47,805 bases of DNA, from assembly GCA_902773195.1 (NCBI GenBank), contig CACYDL010000185.1:1-47805 (forward strand), written 5' to 3'. The DNA is from an uncultured Lachnospiraceae bacterium. GTDB lineage: Bacteria > Bacillota_A > Clostridia > Lachnospirales > Lachnospiraceae. Shown one piece after another: positions 29,411 to 37,688 of the stretch (the stretch's first letter is position 1; every line of letters starts with the position of its first letter). The translations under genes were made by a program, and so were the position numbers. Below the pieces are notes generated by a model. The model was not told the origin of the DNA and made no database searches. It was given only the letters and a program-made list of their open reading frames with translations.

Positions 29411-30736
29411 ATGAAAAATGAAATCGCGATCAGCATATCGCATCTGACAAAGACATATAAACTCTACAGCAAGCCTTCCGACCGACTTCGGGAGGCTCTC
29501 GGTTTTTCAAAACGGAAGAGATATACCGAGCTCAACGCCCTCTCCGACGTGAGCTTCGACGTGCGGTCGGGCGAGACCGTGGGCATCATCGGCACCAACG
29601 GCTCCGGCAAGTCCACGATCCTCAAGATCATCACGGGAGTGCTGAACGAGACGTCGGGGGACGTGAAGGTAAACGGAAGAATCTCCGCCCTGCTGGAGCT
29701 CGGCGCGGGCTTCAACATGGAATACACGGGGATCGAGAATGTCTATCTCAACGGGACCATGATCGGCTTCTCCCGGGAGGAGATCGACGCGAAGCTCCAG
29801 AGCATCCTCGATTTCGCGGACATCGGCGATTTCGTCTATCAGCCGGTTAAGACGTACTCCAGCGGCATGTTCGTCCGCCTCGCCTTCGCCGTGGCCATCA
29901 ACATCGATCCGGAGATCCTGATCGTCGACGAGGCCCTCTCGGTGGTCGCCGTATCATTAAAAAAAAAATGCTACCGCAAGTTCGAGGAGTTCAGGGAGCA
30001 GGGCAGGACCATTCTCTTCGTGAGCCACGACCTGAGCAGCATTTCCAAATACTGCGACCGGGTCATCCTTCTCAACAAGGGCGTGAAGATGGCGGAGGGG
30101 AAGCCGAAGGAGATCGTCGACCTTTACAAGAAGCTTCTCGTGAATCTCGCGGGCGGGGAGAACGCTCCCGACGGCGTCCCGAAGGAGGAAGAGAAGACGG
30201 AGGAGACGGCCGCCGGCGTCTCCGCGTCGGAGAGCGGCGCGGGCGGAGAGGAGAAGTGGGGCCTGACCGGCCCGCTCCCGATGAACCCAGACACCATCGA
30301 GTACGGGGAAGGACAGGCGAAGATCATCCGGGTCATCACCCGGGACGCCTCCGGCACCGTCACCAACGCGATCGAAAAGGGAGAACTGTTTACCATCGAG
30401 ATGCGCGTCAGGTTTGCCGGGGACGTGGAGAGCCCGATCTTCGCCTGCACGGTGAAAAACCTTCAGGGCACCGAGATCACGGGGACGAATACGATGTTTG
30501 AGAAGGTCCCGGTCGACGCGAAGAAGGCCGGGGACGAGGTGGAGGTCACGTTCAGGCAGAGAATGACGCTCCAGGGAGGAGAGTACCTGCTGTCCTTCGG
30601 CTGCACCGGCTATCACGAGGGGGCGTTCCGGGTGTTCCACCGTCTCTACGACGTGCTGAACGTGACCTGCATCTCCTCGAAGAACACCGTCGGCTTCTAC
30701 GACATGGAGTCCGTGATCGAGGTCAGAACGAACTAA
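29411..30736 (+). CDS. Polysaccharide ABC exporter ATPase with Wzt-type C-terminal glycan-binding domain
   Basis: 441 aa. The nucleotide-binding domain (1-250) has Walker A GTNGSGKST (K67), the signature 'YSSGMFVRLAFAVAINID' and Walker B ILIVDEALS (D173, E174), then 'ILFVSHDLSSISKYCDRVI' with the switch histidine. After a Glu/Ala-rich linker (about 250-290) a beta-rich Wzt_C domain (about 300-441) follows. In Gram-negative Wzt proteins that domain binds the modified end of the chain. Odd feature: after Walker B, where relatives usually read SVGD plus aromatics, this protein reads SVVAVSLKKKC, encoded over a run of ten A (29959-29968), so the D-loop Asp is missing. The frame stays open. The start at 29411 has CGGAGAG upstream; an in-frame extension into the permease gene is rejected. 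Confidence 0.93.
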   Translation: MKNEIAISISHLTKTYKLYSKPSDRLREALGFSKRKRYTELNALSDVSFDVRSGETVGIIGTNGSGKSTILKIITGVLNETSGDVKVNGRISALLELGAGFNMEYTGIENVYLNGTMIGFSREEIDAKLQSILDFADIGDFVYQPVKTYSSGMFVRLAFAVAINIDPEILIVDEALSVVAVSLKKKCYRKFEEFREQGRTILFVSHDLSSISKYCDRVILLNKGVKMAEGKPKEIVDLYKKLLVNLAGGENAPDGVPKEEEKTEETAAGVSASESGAGGEEKWGLTGPLPMNPDTIEYGEGQAKIIRVITRDASGTVTNAIEKGELFTIEMRVRFAGDVESPIFACTVKNLQGTEITGTNTMFEKVPVDAKKAGDEVEVTFRQRMTLQGGEYLLSFGCTGYHEGAFRVFHRLYDVLNVTCISSKNTVGFYDMESVIEVRTN

Positions 30737-30750
30737 CGGAGAGGGGAAAG

Positions 30751-33700
30751 ATGAGCGAGCGGATAGGCGGAGTGCGGATCAACGACGAGGATTACCCGGG
30801 CAGGGACCTCTACTCGGACGGAACCGTGGAGGACGAGCTGCTGGAGATCGCCGCCAACGAAAAAACGGAGGATTTCGACCGCATCGTGGCGGAGCGGAAA
30901 TCCTGGCCGGTGATGTACCATTTCTCGACGATCCGGCAGAATATCCTTAGCTGGTATCCGTTCCGCGGCACGGAGCGGGTGCTGGAGATCGGCTCCGGGT
31001 GCGGCGCGGTGACGAGAACCGTCGCCGCAAGGGTGAAGAGCGTCACCTGCGTGGACCTGTCGAAGAAGAGAAGCCTGGTCAACGCCTGGAGAAACAGGGA
31101 TCTCGACAACATCGAGATCCGGCTGGGCAATTTCCAGGACGTGGAGAAGAAGCTGCCCACCGATTATGACGTCATCACGCTGATCGGCGTGTTCGAATAC
31201 GCTGCCGGCTACATCTCGACGGAGGAGCCCTACGAGGACTTCCTGAGGATCATCGGGAGACATCTGGCGCCGGGCGGCAGGATCCTCATCGCCATCGAGA
31301 ACCGGCTCGGCATGAAATATTTCGCCGGGTGCGCCGAGGATCACACCGGGCGGTTTTTCGACGGCATCGAGGGCTACCCGGGCGGAGGCGTCGCCAGGAC
31401 GTTCTCGCGGAAGGGGCTGGAGCGGATTTTCGACGCCGCGGGCTTCCCCTGTCGGGAATTCCGGTACCCCTACCCGGATTACAAGTTCCCGATGTCCCTC
31501 TACTCGGACCGGTATCTCCCGAAGAAGGGAGAGCTCCGGAACAATCTGGTGAATTTTGACAGAAAAAGGCTGGTGGTATTCGATGAAGGCCTGTCCTACG
31601 ACGCGCTGGAGACGGAGTACGAGTTCCCGGTCTTTTCCAATTCGTTCTTCGTGACGCTGTCGGCGGAGCCCTTTGCTTCGGAGGCAGCGGATTTTGTCAA
31701 GTTTTCCAACGACAGAAGCCCCCGCTTCCGGATCCGCACGGAGATCTTCGCCGGCGAAGAGCCGCATGTGAGAAAGTGCGCGGCCGGGGAGGAGGCCCTT
31801 CCCCACGTCAGGTCCTTCAGGAGCCGCACGGAGCTTCTGGCGCAGACCTTCCGCGGCACGAAATTTGTCCCGGATCCCTGCGAAGACGAGGCGGACGGCG
31901 CGGCGGGATTTGAATTCCTGCCCGGCAGGACCCTCGAGGAGGAGGCGGAGATTCTGAGCCGGGAGCCGGAGAAGCAGAAGGAGCTGTTCCGCCGGTTCTT
32001 CGGGGAGATCGACAGGACCGCGACGGCGGTTCACCGGGAGACCCCGGAATTTGCGGAGGTGTTCGGCACGGATCTCCCCGCGCGGGAGAGAATGGCTCCG
32101 CCGGTTTCGGACGTGGATCTCGTGCTGAGCAACGTCATCGTCCGGGACGGGGCGTGGGGCGTCATCGACACGGAGTGGACGTTCCCCTTCACGGTTCCCG
32201 CCGACTTCATCAAGTGGCGGGCGGCCCACTACTACGCCGGAAGGCGCGGCGGGGACGCCGAGGGAGAGCTCATCGGCCTGGCGGGCATCGACCGCCGGGA
32301 CGTCCCGTTTTTTGAAAAAATGGAGCGGCGCTTCCAGGCGTACATCGCCGGCGGTGCGGTTCCTCTGTGGAAGCTGTATCCCGAGATCTCCGAGGGGGCG
32401 GTGCCCGTGGGGGACGCCGCCGGAAGAGGCGCCGCGGGCGGCCGCGCCAGTACCGCGACGGTCTATTTTGACCGCGGAGAGGGCTTCAGCGAGGGCGACA
32501 GCGTCAAGGTGCCGCTTCCGGAGGACGGGAGGCTCTCCCTCGATCTGGAGACCGGCGGGGCGCGCTGCGTCCGGATCGATCCCACGGAGCTTCCCTGCGC
32601 CGTCCGGCTCGGGGGCGTCTACCTGGACAACCGGCCGGCAGAGGCCGGAAACCTTGAGACCAACGGCTGCACGCCGGACCACAGGGACTATCTTTTCACC
32701 GGGGAGGATCCGCAGATCCTGGTCAGGAACATCCCCGAGGGGGTCCGGCGGCTTTCGGCGGAGCTCACCGTCCTCACCGGTCCGGAGGGCTTCCGGGAGG
32801 GGGCCGCGAGAGTGCTGGCCGCGGAGGCGGCGAAGGTGCGGTTCCTGAGCGACCGGCTTCACTCCGAGGAGGAGACAGGCAGGGCCGTCGCCCGGGTCCT
32901 GGAGGAGCTGAAGGGGACGAAGGCGATCCGCACCTACCGGGCGGCCAGGCAGAAGCTCGGAAAGAGCGATCCCTTCGACTCGATCCGCCCGGCCCTGGAA
33001 AACCACAGGGAAGCCCATCTGACCCTCGACAGGAGATGCTATCAGCCGGAGGGCATTCATCTGATGGGATGGTTCTACGACCCGGCCTTTCCGGGGGAGA
33101 GCCTCCGGGTGACCGACGCGGCGGGAAAGGAAATTCCGGCGAAGTGCGAACGTTTTCCGAGGGAGGACGTCGCCGCGGCGCTGGGGATCACCGACGGCCG
33201 CTGCACGGGCTTCAACATTCTGATCGGCTATGATTTTGAGGGCGTCCGCCTGCCCCTGCGGCTCCGCGCGGAGAATCCCCGCGGCGTCATGGACCTTATG
33301 CTGGACATCGAGCCGGACCGGGACAGACGCCTCGCCCGGAGGAAACGCCTGAAGAAGGGAGAGACGGAGGGCTTCCTGCTGCCCGTCGCGGAGGAGTACG
33401 ACGACTGGGATCTGGACAGACGGATCGCGGAGGAGGCGCTGCGCCCGGCGGATCCGGCGGACGACGCCCGCGGGGAGGAGGGACCGCTCATCAGCGTCGT
33501 CATTCCTCTCTACCGGACGAGGAAGGAACACCTGGCGGAGCTTCTCGACTCGCTGACGGGACAGACCCGGAGGAAGATCGAGATCTGCTTCGCGGACGGC
33601 AGCCCCGACGATTCGCTCGGCGCCTTCATCCGGGAACGGACGGCCGGCGACGGCAGGGTGAAATACCGGCATCTCGGGGAAAACCTGGGCATCTCCGGCA

Positions 33701-35133
33701 ACACCAACGCCGCCGTCGGGATGGCCTCGGGCGGCGTGATCATGCTCTGCGATCACGACGACACGCTGGAGAGGGACGCCTGCGCGGCCATCGCCGCCGC
33801 CTTCGCCGCCGACGAAACCGTCGACGCCGTGTACACGGACGAGGACAAGGTGACCGCGTCGGGACATTTTCTGTATGACCCTAATTTCAAGCCGGATTTC
33901 AACCCGGATTATCTGAGGAGCAGCAACTACATCTGCCACATTTTCGCGGCGAAAACCTCCCTCGTAAGGGAGGCGGGACTGCTGCGGAGCGAGTACGACG
34001 GCGCCCAGGACTACGATTTTATCCTGCGCTGCACGGAGCTGGCGCGTAAGACCGCCCACATCCCGAGGGCTCTCTATCACTGGAGGGCGCATCCGGACTC
34101 CACGGCGGGAAGGCCGGAGAGCAAGCTGTACGCCTATGAGAACGGCCGGCGCGCGGTGGAGGCCCATCTGGCCCGGCAGGGGCTCCGGGGAGAGGTTCTG
34201 TTCACGGAGCATCTGGGCCATTACCGCACGAAATACGCGGTGGAGGGCGAACCCCTCGTGAGCATCATCATCCCCAGCCGCGACCAGGCAGAGGCGCTGG
34301 AGACCTGCGTCCGTTCGATACTTCGGAAGTCGTCCTGGAGCCGTTACGAGATCCTGATCCTTGAGAACGGGAGCACCGAGGAGAAGACCTTCCGGCTGTA
34401 CGACCGGCTCAAAGCGGAGGACGGCAGGATCCGGGTGCTGAAGTGGGAGAAGCCCTTCAACTATTCCGCCATCAACAACTGGGGAGCCGCCCGGGCGTCG
34501 GGCGAGTATCTGCTTTTCCTCAACAACGACACGGAAGTGGTGACGAACGACTGGATCGAGGAGCTGGCCGGCTTCTGCGGCAGGGAGGACACCGGCTGCG
34601 TCGGCGCCTTCCTCACGTATCCGGACGGGACCATCCAGCACACGGGGGTGATCGTCGGCATGGGCGGAGCCGCCTCCCACATGTTCGGAGGAATGGACGT
34701 CAGTGAGTATCCCGGCGGGGGCAGATGCTTCTCCCAGCAGGATCTCAGCGCGGTGACCGGCGCGTGCCTGATGACGAAACGCGCTGTCTTTGAGGCCGTC
34801 GGCGGCTTCGACGAGGAGCTGGCGGTCGCCTATAACGACGTCGATTACTGCCTCAGGGTCAGAAAGGCGGGGCTGCTCGTCGCGGTCAACGTCTACGCGA
34901 AGCTGATCCACTACGAGTCGCTCAGCAGGGGCAGCGACGCCGAGGAAGCGGACCGCGCCCGCCACGAAAGACTGCTCCGGGAGGCCGGACTTCTCCGGGA
35001 GAAATGGCCGGAGTACTTCACGGGCGGAGATCCGTATTACAACCCCAACCTGACGCTGACCAAACCGGATTTCTCATTGGGCGCGCCGGAACGTTCCGCG
35101 CGGCGGGAGAGTGAAGAATATGAATCAGAATAA
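30751..35133 (+). CDS. Methyltransferase - kinase-like - tandem GT2 fusion (WbdD-like chain terminator fused to glycosyltransferases)
   Basis: 1460 aa. Domains in order: a class I SAM methyltransferase (about 1-240; EIGSGCG at 79-85, 'DVITLIGVFEYAAGYI'); a protein-kinase/APH-like fold (about 300-510) with candidate ATP lysine K342, hinge FEFLPGR at 387-393, catalytic D456-x4-N461 and metal aspartate D473 in GVIDTEW; a beta-rich stretch ('YFDRGEGFSEGDSVKVPLP', about 570-680); a helical linker; a beta module with GWFYDP (about 765-865); a GT2 domain (about 912-1150; CDHDD at 1000-1004, YTDEDK); and a second GT2 domain (about 1168-1440; FLNNDTE with D1260). MTase plus kinase is the WbdD order, whose product phosphorylates and methylates the growing chain end and stops elongation. 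The acceptor sugar is unknown. It sits 14 nt after the exporter ATPase gene. Function by homology is inference; the domains are seen. Confidence 0.88.
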   Translation: MSERIGGVRINDEDYPGRDLYSDGTVEDELLEIAANEKTEDFDRIVAERKSWPVMYHFSTIRQNILSWYPFRGTERVLEIGSGCGAVTRTVAARVKSVTCVDLSKKRSLVNAWRNRDLDNIEIRLGNFQDVEKKLPTDYDVITLIGVFEYAAGYISTEEPYEDFLRIIGRHLAPGGRILIAIENRLGMKYFAGCAEDHTGRFFDGIEGYPGGGVARTFSRKGLERIFDAAGFPCREFRYPYPDYKFPMSLYSDRYLPKKGELRNNLVNFDRKRLVVFDEGLSYDALETEYEFPVFSNSFFVTLSAEPFASEAADFVKFSNDRSPRFRIRTEIFAGEEPHVRKCAAGEEALPHVRSFRSRTELLAQTFRGTKFVPDPCEDEADGAAGFEFLPGRTLEEEAEILSREPEKQKELFRRFFGEIDRTATAVHRETPEFAEVFGTDLPARERMAPPVSDVDLVLSNVIVRDGAWGVIDTEWTFPFTVPADFIKWRAAHYYAGRRGGDAEGELIGLAGIDRRDVPFFEKMERRFQAYIAGGAVPLWKLYPEISEGAVPVGDAAGRGAAGGRASTATVYFDRGEGFSEGDSVKVPLPEDGRLSLDLETGGARCVRIDPTELPCAVRLGGVYLDNRPAEAGNLETNGCTPDHRDYLFTGEDPQILVRNIPEGVRRLSAELTVLTGPEGFREGAARVLAAEAAKVRFLSDRLHSEEETGRAVARVLEELKGTKAIRTYRAARQKLGKSDPFDSIRPALENHREAHLTLDRRCYQPEGIHLMGWFYDPAFPGESLRVTDAAGKEIPAKCERFPREDVAAALGITDGRCTGFNILIGYDFEGVRLPLRLRAENPRGVMDLMLDIEPDRDRRLARRKRLKKGETEGFLLPVAEEYDDWDLDRRIAEEALRPADPADDARGEEGPLISVVIPLYRTRKEHLAELLDSLTGQTRRKIEICFADGSPDDSLGAFIRERTAGDGRVKYRHLGENLGISGNTNAAVGMASGGVIMLCDHDDTLERDACAAIAAAFAADETVDAVYTDEDKVTASGHFLYDPNFKPDFNPDYLRSSNYICHIFAAKTSLVREAGLLRSEYDGAQDYDFILRCTELARKTAHIPRALYHWRAHPDSTAGRPESKLYAYENGRRAVEAHLARQGLRGEVLFTEHLGHYRTKYAVEGEPLVSIIIPSRDQAEALETCVRSILRKSSWSRYEILILENGSTEEKTFRLYDRLKAEDGRIRVLKWEKPFNYSAINNWGAARASGEYLLFLNNDTEVVTNDWIEELAGFCGREDTGCVGAFLTYPDGTIQHTGVIVGMGGAASHMFGGMDVSEYPGGGRCFSQQDLSAVTGACLMTKRAVFEAVGGFDEELAVAYNDVDYCLRVRKAGLLVAVNVYAKLIHYESLSRGSDAEEADRARHERLLREAGLLREKWPEYFTGGDPYYNPNLTLTKPDFSLGAPERSARRESEEYESE

Positions 35134-37543
35134 CGGATTTCTGGTAAAAAATGACAGATTCCTTCTCACGGACGACAGCCGCTACCGGCTCACCGGGTGG
35201 CTTGCCCAGGGCGCCTCGGTCACCCTCAGGGCCGGCGGAAGGGAGCTGCCCTTTGCCCTGGAGCAGGTCGCGGACTACATCGACGAGCGCTTCGGAGGCT
35301 GCGAGACCAGGATTGAGACGGAGATCCCCGCGGACCTGAAGGACGGGGACCGGTTCGAGCTTTTCGCGGAGACGGCGGACGGGGAGCGGCATCTCTGCTT
35401 CCGGATCACCGGCCGGGAGCTTCGCGGGAAGAAGAGAGAGATCCACTACTTCGTCGACGACTATCAGATCCTCCGGGAGGACGGACTCGTCCGGATCCAG
35501 GGCTGGGCCGCCGCGAAGGAGCCGGTCAGGGTCGACGTGTACGGCATGGACGGGAAACGTCTTCCGGTCACGCCCGAGCGGTACAAGCGGTACGACACCG
35601 CCGAGCTCTTCGACGAGTACCCGGTCGATCCGGAGTGCGGCTTCAACATAGAGATCCGGCCCGTGCCGAAGGGCAGGATCTGCGTCCGGCTCCGGACCCG
35701 CGGCGACGAGGTGAGGCTCTATTACCCGACGGACGCCGCCGGCGCGCTGATCAGGAAGGCCGGCGTCTACGCCGGAAAGGCGAAGGACGCCTTCCTCTAC
35801 GGGGGGACGGGGACGGTGGTCTCGAAGACCTGGAACAAGCTGTTCAACCCGGCGATGCACCAGATCCGGTACGGAAAATGGATCAGGCGCCATCTCCCGT
35901 CGCCCCGGGAGCTCATCCGCCAGAGAAATGAGACCTTCGACCGGATGCCCCTCGTGAGCATCGTCGTCCCCTGCTACAAGACCCCGGAAAAGTACCTGCG
36001 CGAGCTGGTCTCGTCGGTCACGGCGCAGAGCTACGCCAATTGGGAGCTGATACTGTCGGACGGAAGCGGCGCGGATTCCCCCATCGAGGGGCTTCTCCGC
36101 GAGCTGGAGGCCTCCGACGGAAGGATCCGGGCCCTCTGCCCCGGAAAGAGCATGAGGATCGCGGAGAACACGAACGCCGCCATTGCCGCCGCCAAAGGGG
36201 AATGGATCGCGTTCTGCGACCACGACGACCTCCTGGTCCCCAGCGCCCTCTACGAGTGCGTGAAGGCGATGAACCGCGACCCGGGGGCCGAGATGATCTA
36301 CACGGACGAGGACAAGATCGGGACGGGCGACAAGCTGTTCCAGCCGAACCTGAAGCCCGATTTTTCCCCGGATTTTCTGCGCTCGGTCAACTATATCTGC
36401 CACCTTCTGCTGGTCAGGAGATCCCTGGCGGACCGCGCGGGGCTGCTCCGCCCCGAGTTTGACGGAGCCCAGGATCACGACTTTATCCTGAGGTGCTCCG
36501 AGCTGACGGACCGCATCGTCCATGTGCCGAAGATCCTCTATCACTGGCGGTATTTCGAGGGGAGCACCGCGGCGAACCCGGAGAGCAAGCTCTACGCCTT
36601 CGAGGCGGGCCGCCGCGCGGTGCAGGCCCACTATGACCGGCTCGGTCTGCCCGCCGAGGTGCACATGGGGGAATATCCGGGGCTCTACAGGACGACCTGG
36701 CACTGGGACAGGGAGCCGCTCGTATCGGTGCTGATTCCCAACAAGGACCACCTGGAGGACCTGAAAAAATGCGTCAGCTCCCTCCTTAAGCACAACACCT
36801 GGAGCCGTCTCGAGATCATCGTCATCGAGAACAACAGCACGGAGCAGGAGACCTTCGACGGGTACGGGGAGCTGGAGCGGACCTGTCCGGAGCTGCGGGT
36901 GATCCGCTACAGCGGCGGCTTCAACTATTCCGCCATCAACAACTTCGGCGTCAGGGAGGCCAAAGGGGAGCTGCTGCTCTTCCTCAACAACGACACCGAG
37001 AGCATCAGCGACTGCGTCCGGGAGATGGCGGGGTACGCGATGCGGTCCGACGTCGGGGCTGTCGGCGCCAGGCTGTACTACGGCGACGACACGATCCAGC
37101 ACGCCGGGGCCATCGTCGGCTGGGGCGGTGTCGCGGGACACGCCTTCGTCAACCAGCCCCGCGGCCTGACGGGCTATCAGCACAGGATCATCTGCCAGCA
37201 GAATTTCAGCGCGGTCACCGCCGCCTGCATGATGATGCCGCGGAAGGTCTTCGAGGAGGCGGGAGGCTTCACCGAGGAGCTCGCGGTGGCCTTCAACGAC
37301 ATAGACCTGTGCATGAAGGTCAGGCAGAAGGGGTACCTGGTCGTGTACAACCCCTTCGCGGAGCTCTATCACTACGAGTCGAAATCCAGAGGCCTGGAGA
37401 ACACCCCCGAGAAGCAGAGCCGCTTCAGCAGGGAGATCGGGCTGTTCAAGGAGAGATGGCCGGAGATCCTCCGGGACGGAGATCCCTATTACAACCCGAA
37501 TCTCTCCATGATCACGCAGGATTTCTCCCTGAAGAGAAACTAA
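35120..37543 (+). CDS. Tandem-domain GT2 glycosyltransferase with two N-terminal beta modules
   Basis: 807 aa from ATG 35120, which has GGGAGAG eight bases upstream; a GTG at 35111 would overlap that site. Two beta-rich modules with the shared pattern GW-x-VRVDVYG (about 10-110 and 115-220) precede GT2 domain A (about 275-510; 'VSIVVPCYKTPEKYL', CDHDD, YTDEDK, 'QDHDFILRCSEL') and GT2 domain B (about 530-790; 'VSVLIPNKDHLEDL', 'GGFNYSAINNFGV', FLNNDTE). Two active sites in one chain suggest synthesis of a repeating disaccharide or two successive linkages, probably rhamnosyl. The tail 'YYNPNLSMITQDFSL' closely matches the tails of the 1460-aa and 601-aa proteins. Its start overlaps the preceding gene by 14 bases. 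Acceptor and donor are unproven. Confidence 0.9.
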   Translation: MNQNNGFLVKNDRFLLTDDSRYRLTGWLAQGASVTLRAGGRELPFALEQVADYIDERFGGCETRIETEIPADLKDGDRFELFAETADGERHLCFRITGRELRGKKREIHYFVDDYQILREDGLVRIQGWAAAKEPVRVDVYGMDGKRLPVTPERYKRYDTAELFDEYPVDPECGFNIEIRPVPKGRICVRLRTRGDEVRLYYPTDAAGALIRKAGVYAGKAKDAFLYGGTGTVVSKTWNKLFNPAMHQIRYGKWIRRHLPSPRELIRQRNETFDRMPLVSIVVPCYKTPEKYLRELVSSVTAQSYANWELILSDGSGADSPIEGLLRELEASDGRIRALCPGKSMRIAENTNAAIAAAKGEWIAFCDHDDLLVPSALYECVKAMNRDPGAEMIYTDEDKIGTGDKLFQPNLKPDFSPDFLRSVNYICHLLLVRRSLADRAGLLRPEFDGAQDHDFILRCSELTDRIVHVPKILYHWRYFEGSTAANPESKLYAFEAGRRAVQAHYDRLGLPAEVHMGEYPGLYRTTWHWDREPLVSVLIPNKDHLEDLKKCVSSLLKHNTWSRLEIIVIENNSTEQETFDGYGELERTCPELRVIRYSGGFNYSAINNFGVREAKGELLLFLNNDTESISDCVREMAGYAMRSDVGAVGARLYYGDDTIQHAGAIVGWGGVAGHAFVNQPRGLTGYQHRIICQQNFSAVTAACMMMPRKVFEEAGGFTEELAVAFNDIDLCMKVRQKGYLVVYNPFAELYHYESKSRGLENTPEKQSRFSREIGLFKERWPEILRDGDPYYNPNLSMITQDFSLKRN

Positions 37544-37578
37544 AGGAGGATTTTCACCGGGAACCTTTTCTTCCGGCA

Positions 37579-37607
37579 ATGACGAATCGGAAAAGATGTG
37601 GTATGAT
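37579..37607 (+). promoter_or_regulatory. Promoter for rfbD and following glycosyltransferase genes
   Basis: TGGTATGAT is an extended -10 with TATGAT at 37602-37607; ATGACG at 37579-37584 is a weak -35 at 17 bp. The start point would be near 37613, at the first base of the hairpin described next. Confidence 0.6.
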
Positions 37608-37611
37608 ACTG

Positions 37612-37660
37612 TCAAGTCCATGACCCGCGGATGGGGGTCACGGACTTGATGTGTTGTTTT
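37612..37660 (+). terminator. Strong hairpin with U-rich tail: terminator or 5'-end stabiliser
   Basis: TCAAGTCC-A-TGACCC (37612-37626) pairs with GGGTCA-C-GGACTTGA (37635-37649), 14 pairs with one A-C mismatch, followed by TGTGTTGTTTT. It fits an intrinsic terminator for the rfbB operon. Because the promoter -10 ends five bases before it, it would also form the extreme 5' end of the rfbD transcript. Confidence 0.7.
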
Positions 37661-37688
37661 CAGATTTGTCTTTGATTGGGGCTGTAAG

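Noticed and set aside
29959..29968. Programmed frameshift at the A10 tract
   Set aside because: The zero frame stays open and encodes the complete Wzt C-terminal domain, so no shift is needed; only slippage as a side effect remains possible.
30733..34965. A 1410-codon open frame on the minus strand opposite the methyltransferase-kinase-GT gene
   Set aside because: It is a codon-bias shadow of the GC-rich plus-strand gene: composition is dominated by Arg, Val, Leu, Asp and Pro, no domain is recognisable, and the plus-strand frame has clear motifs throughout.
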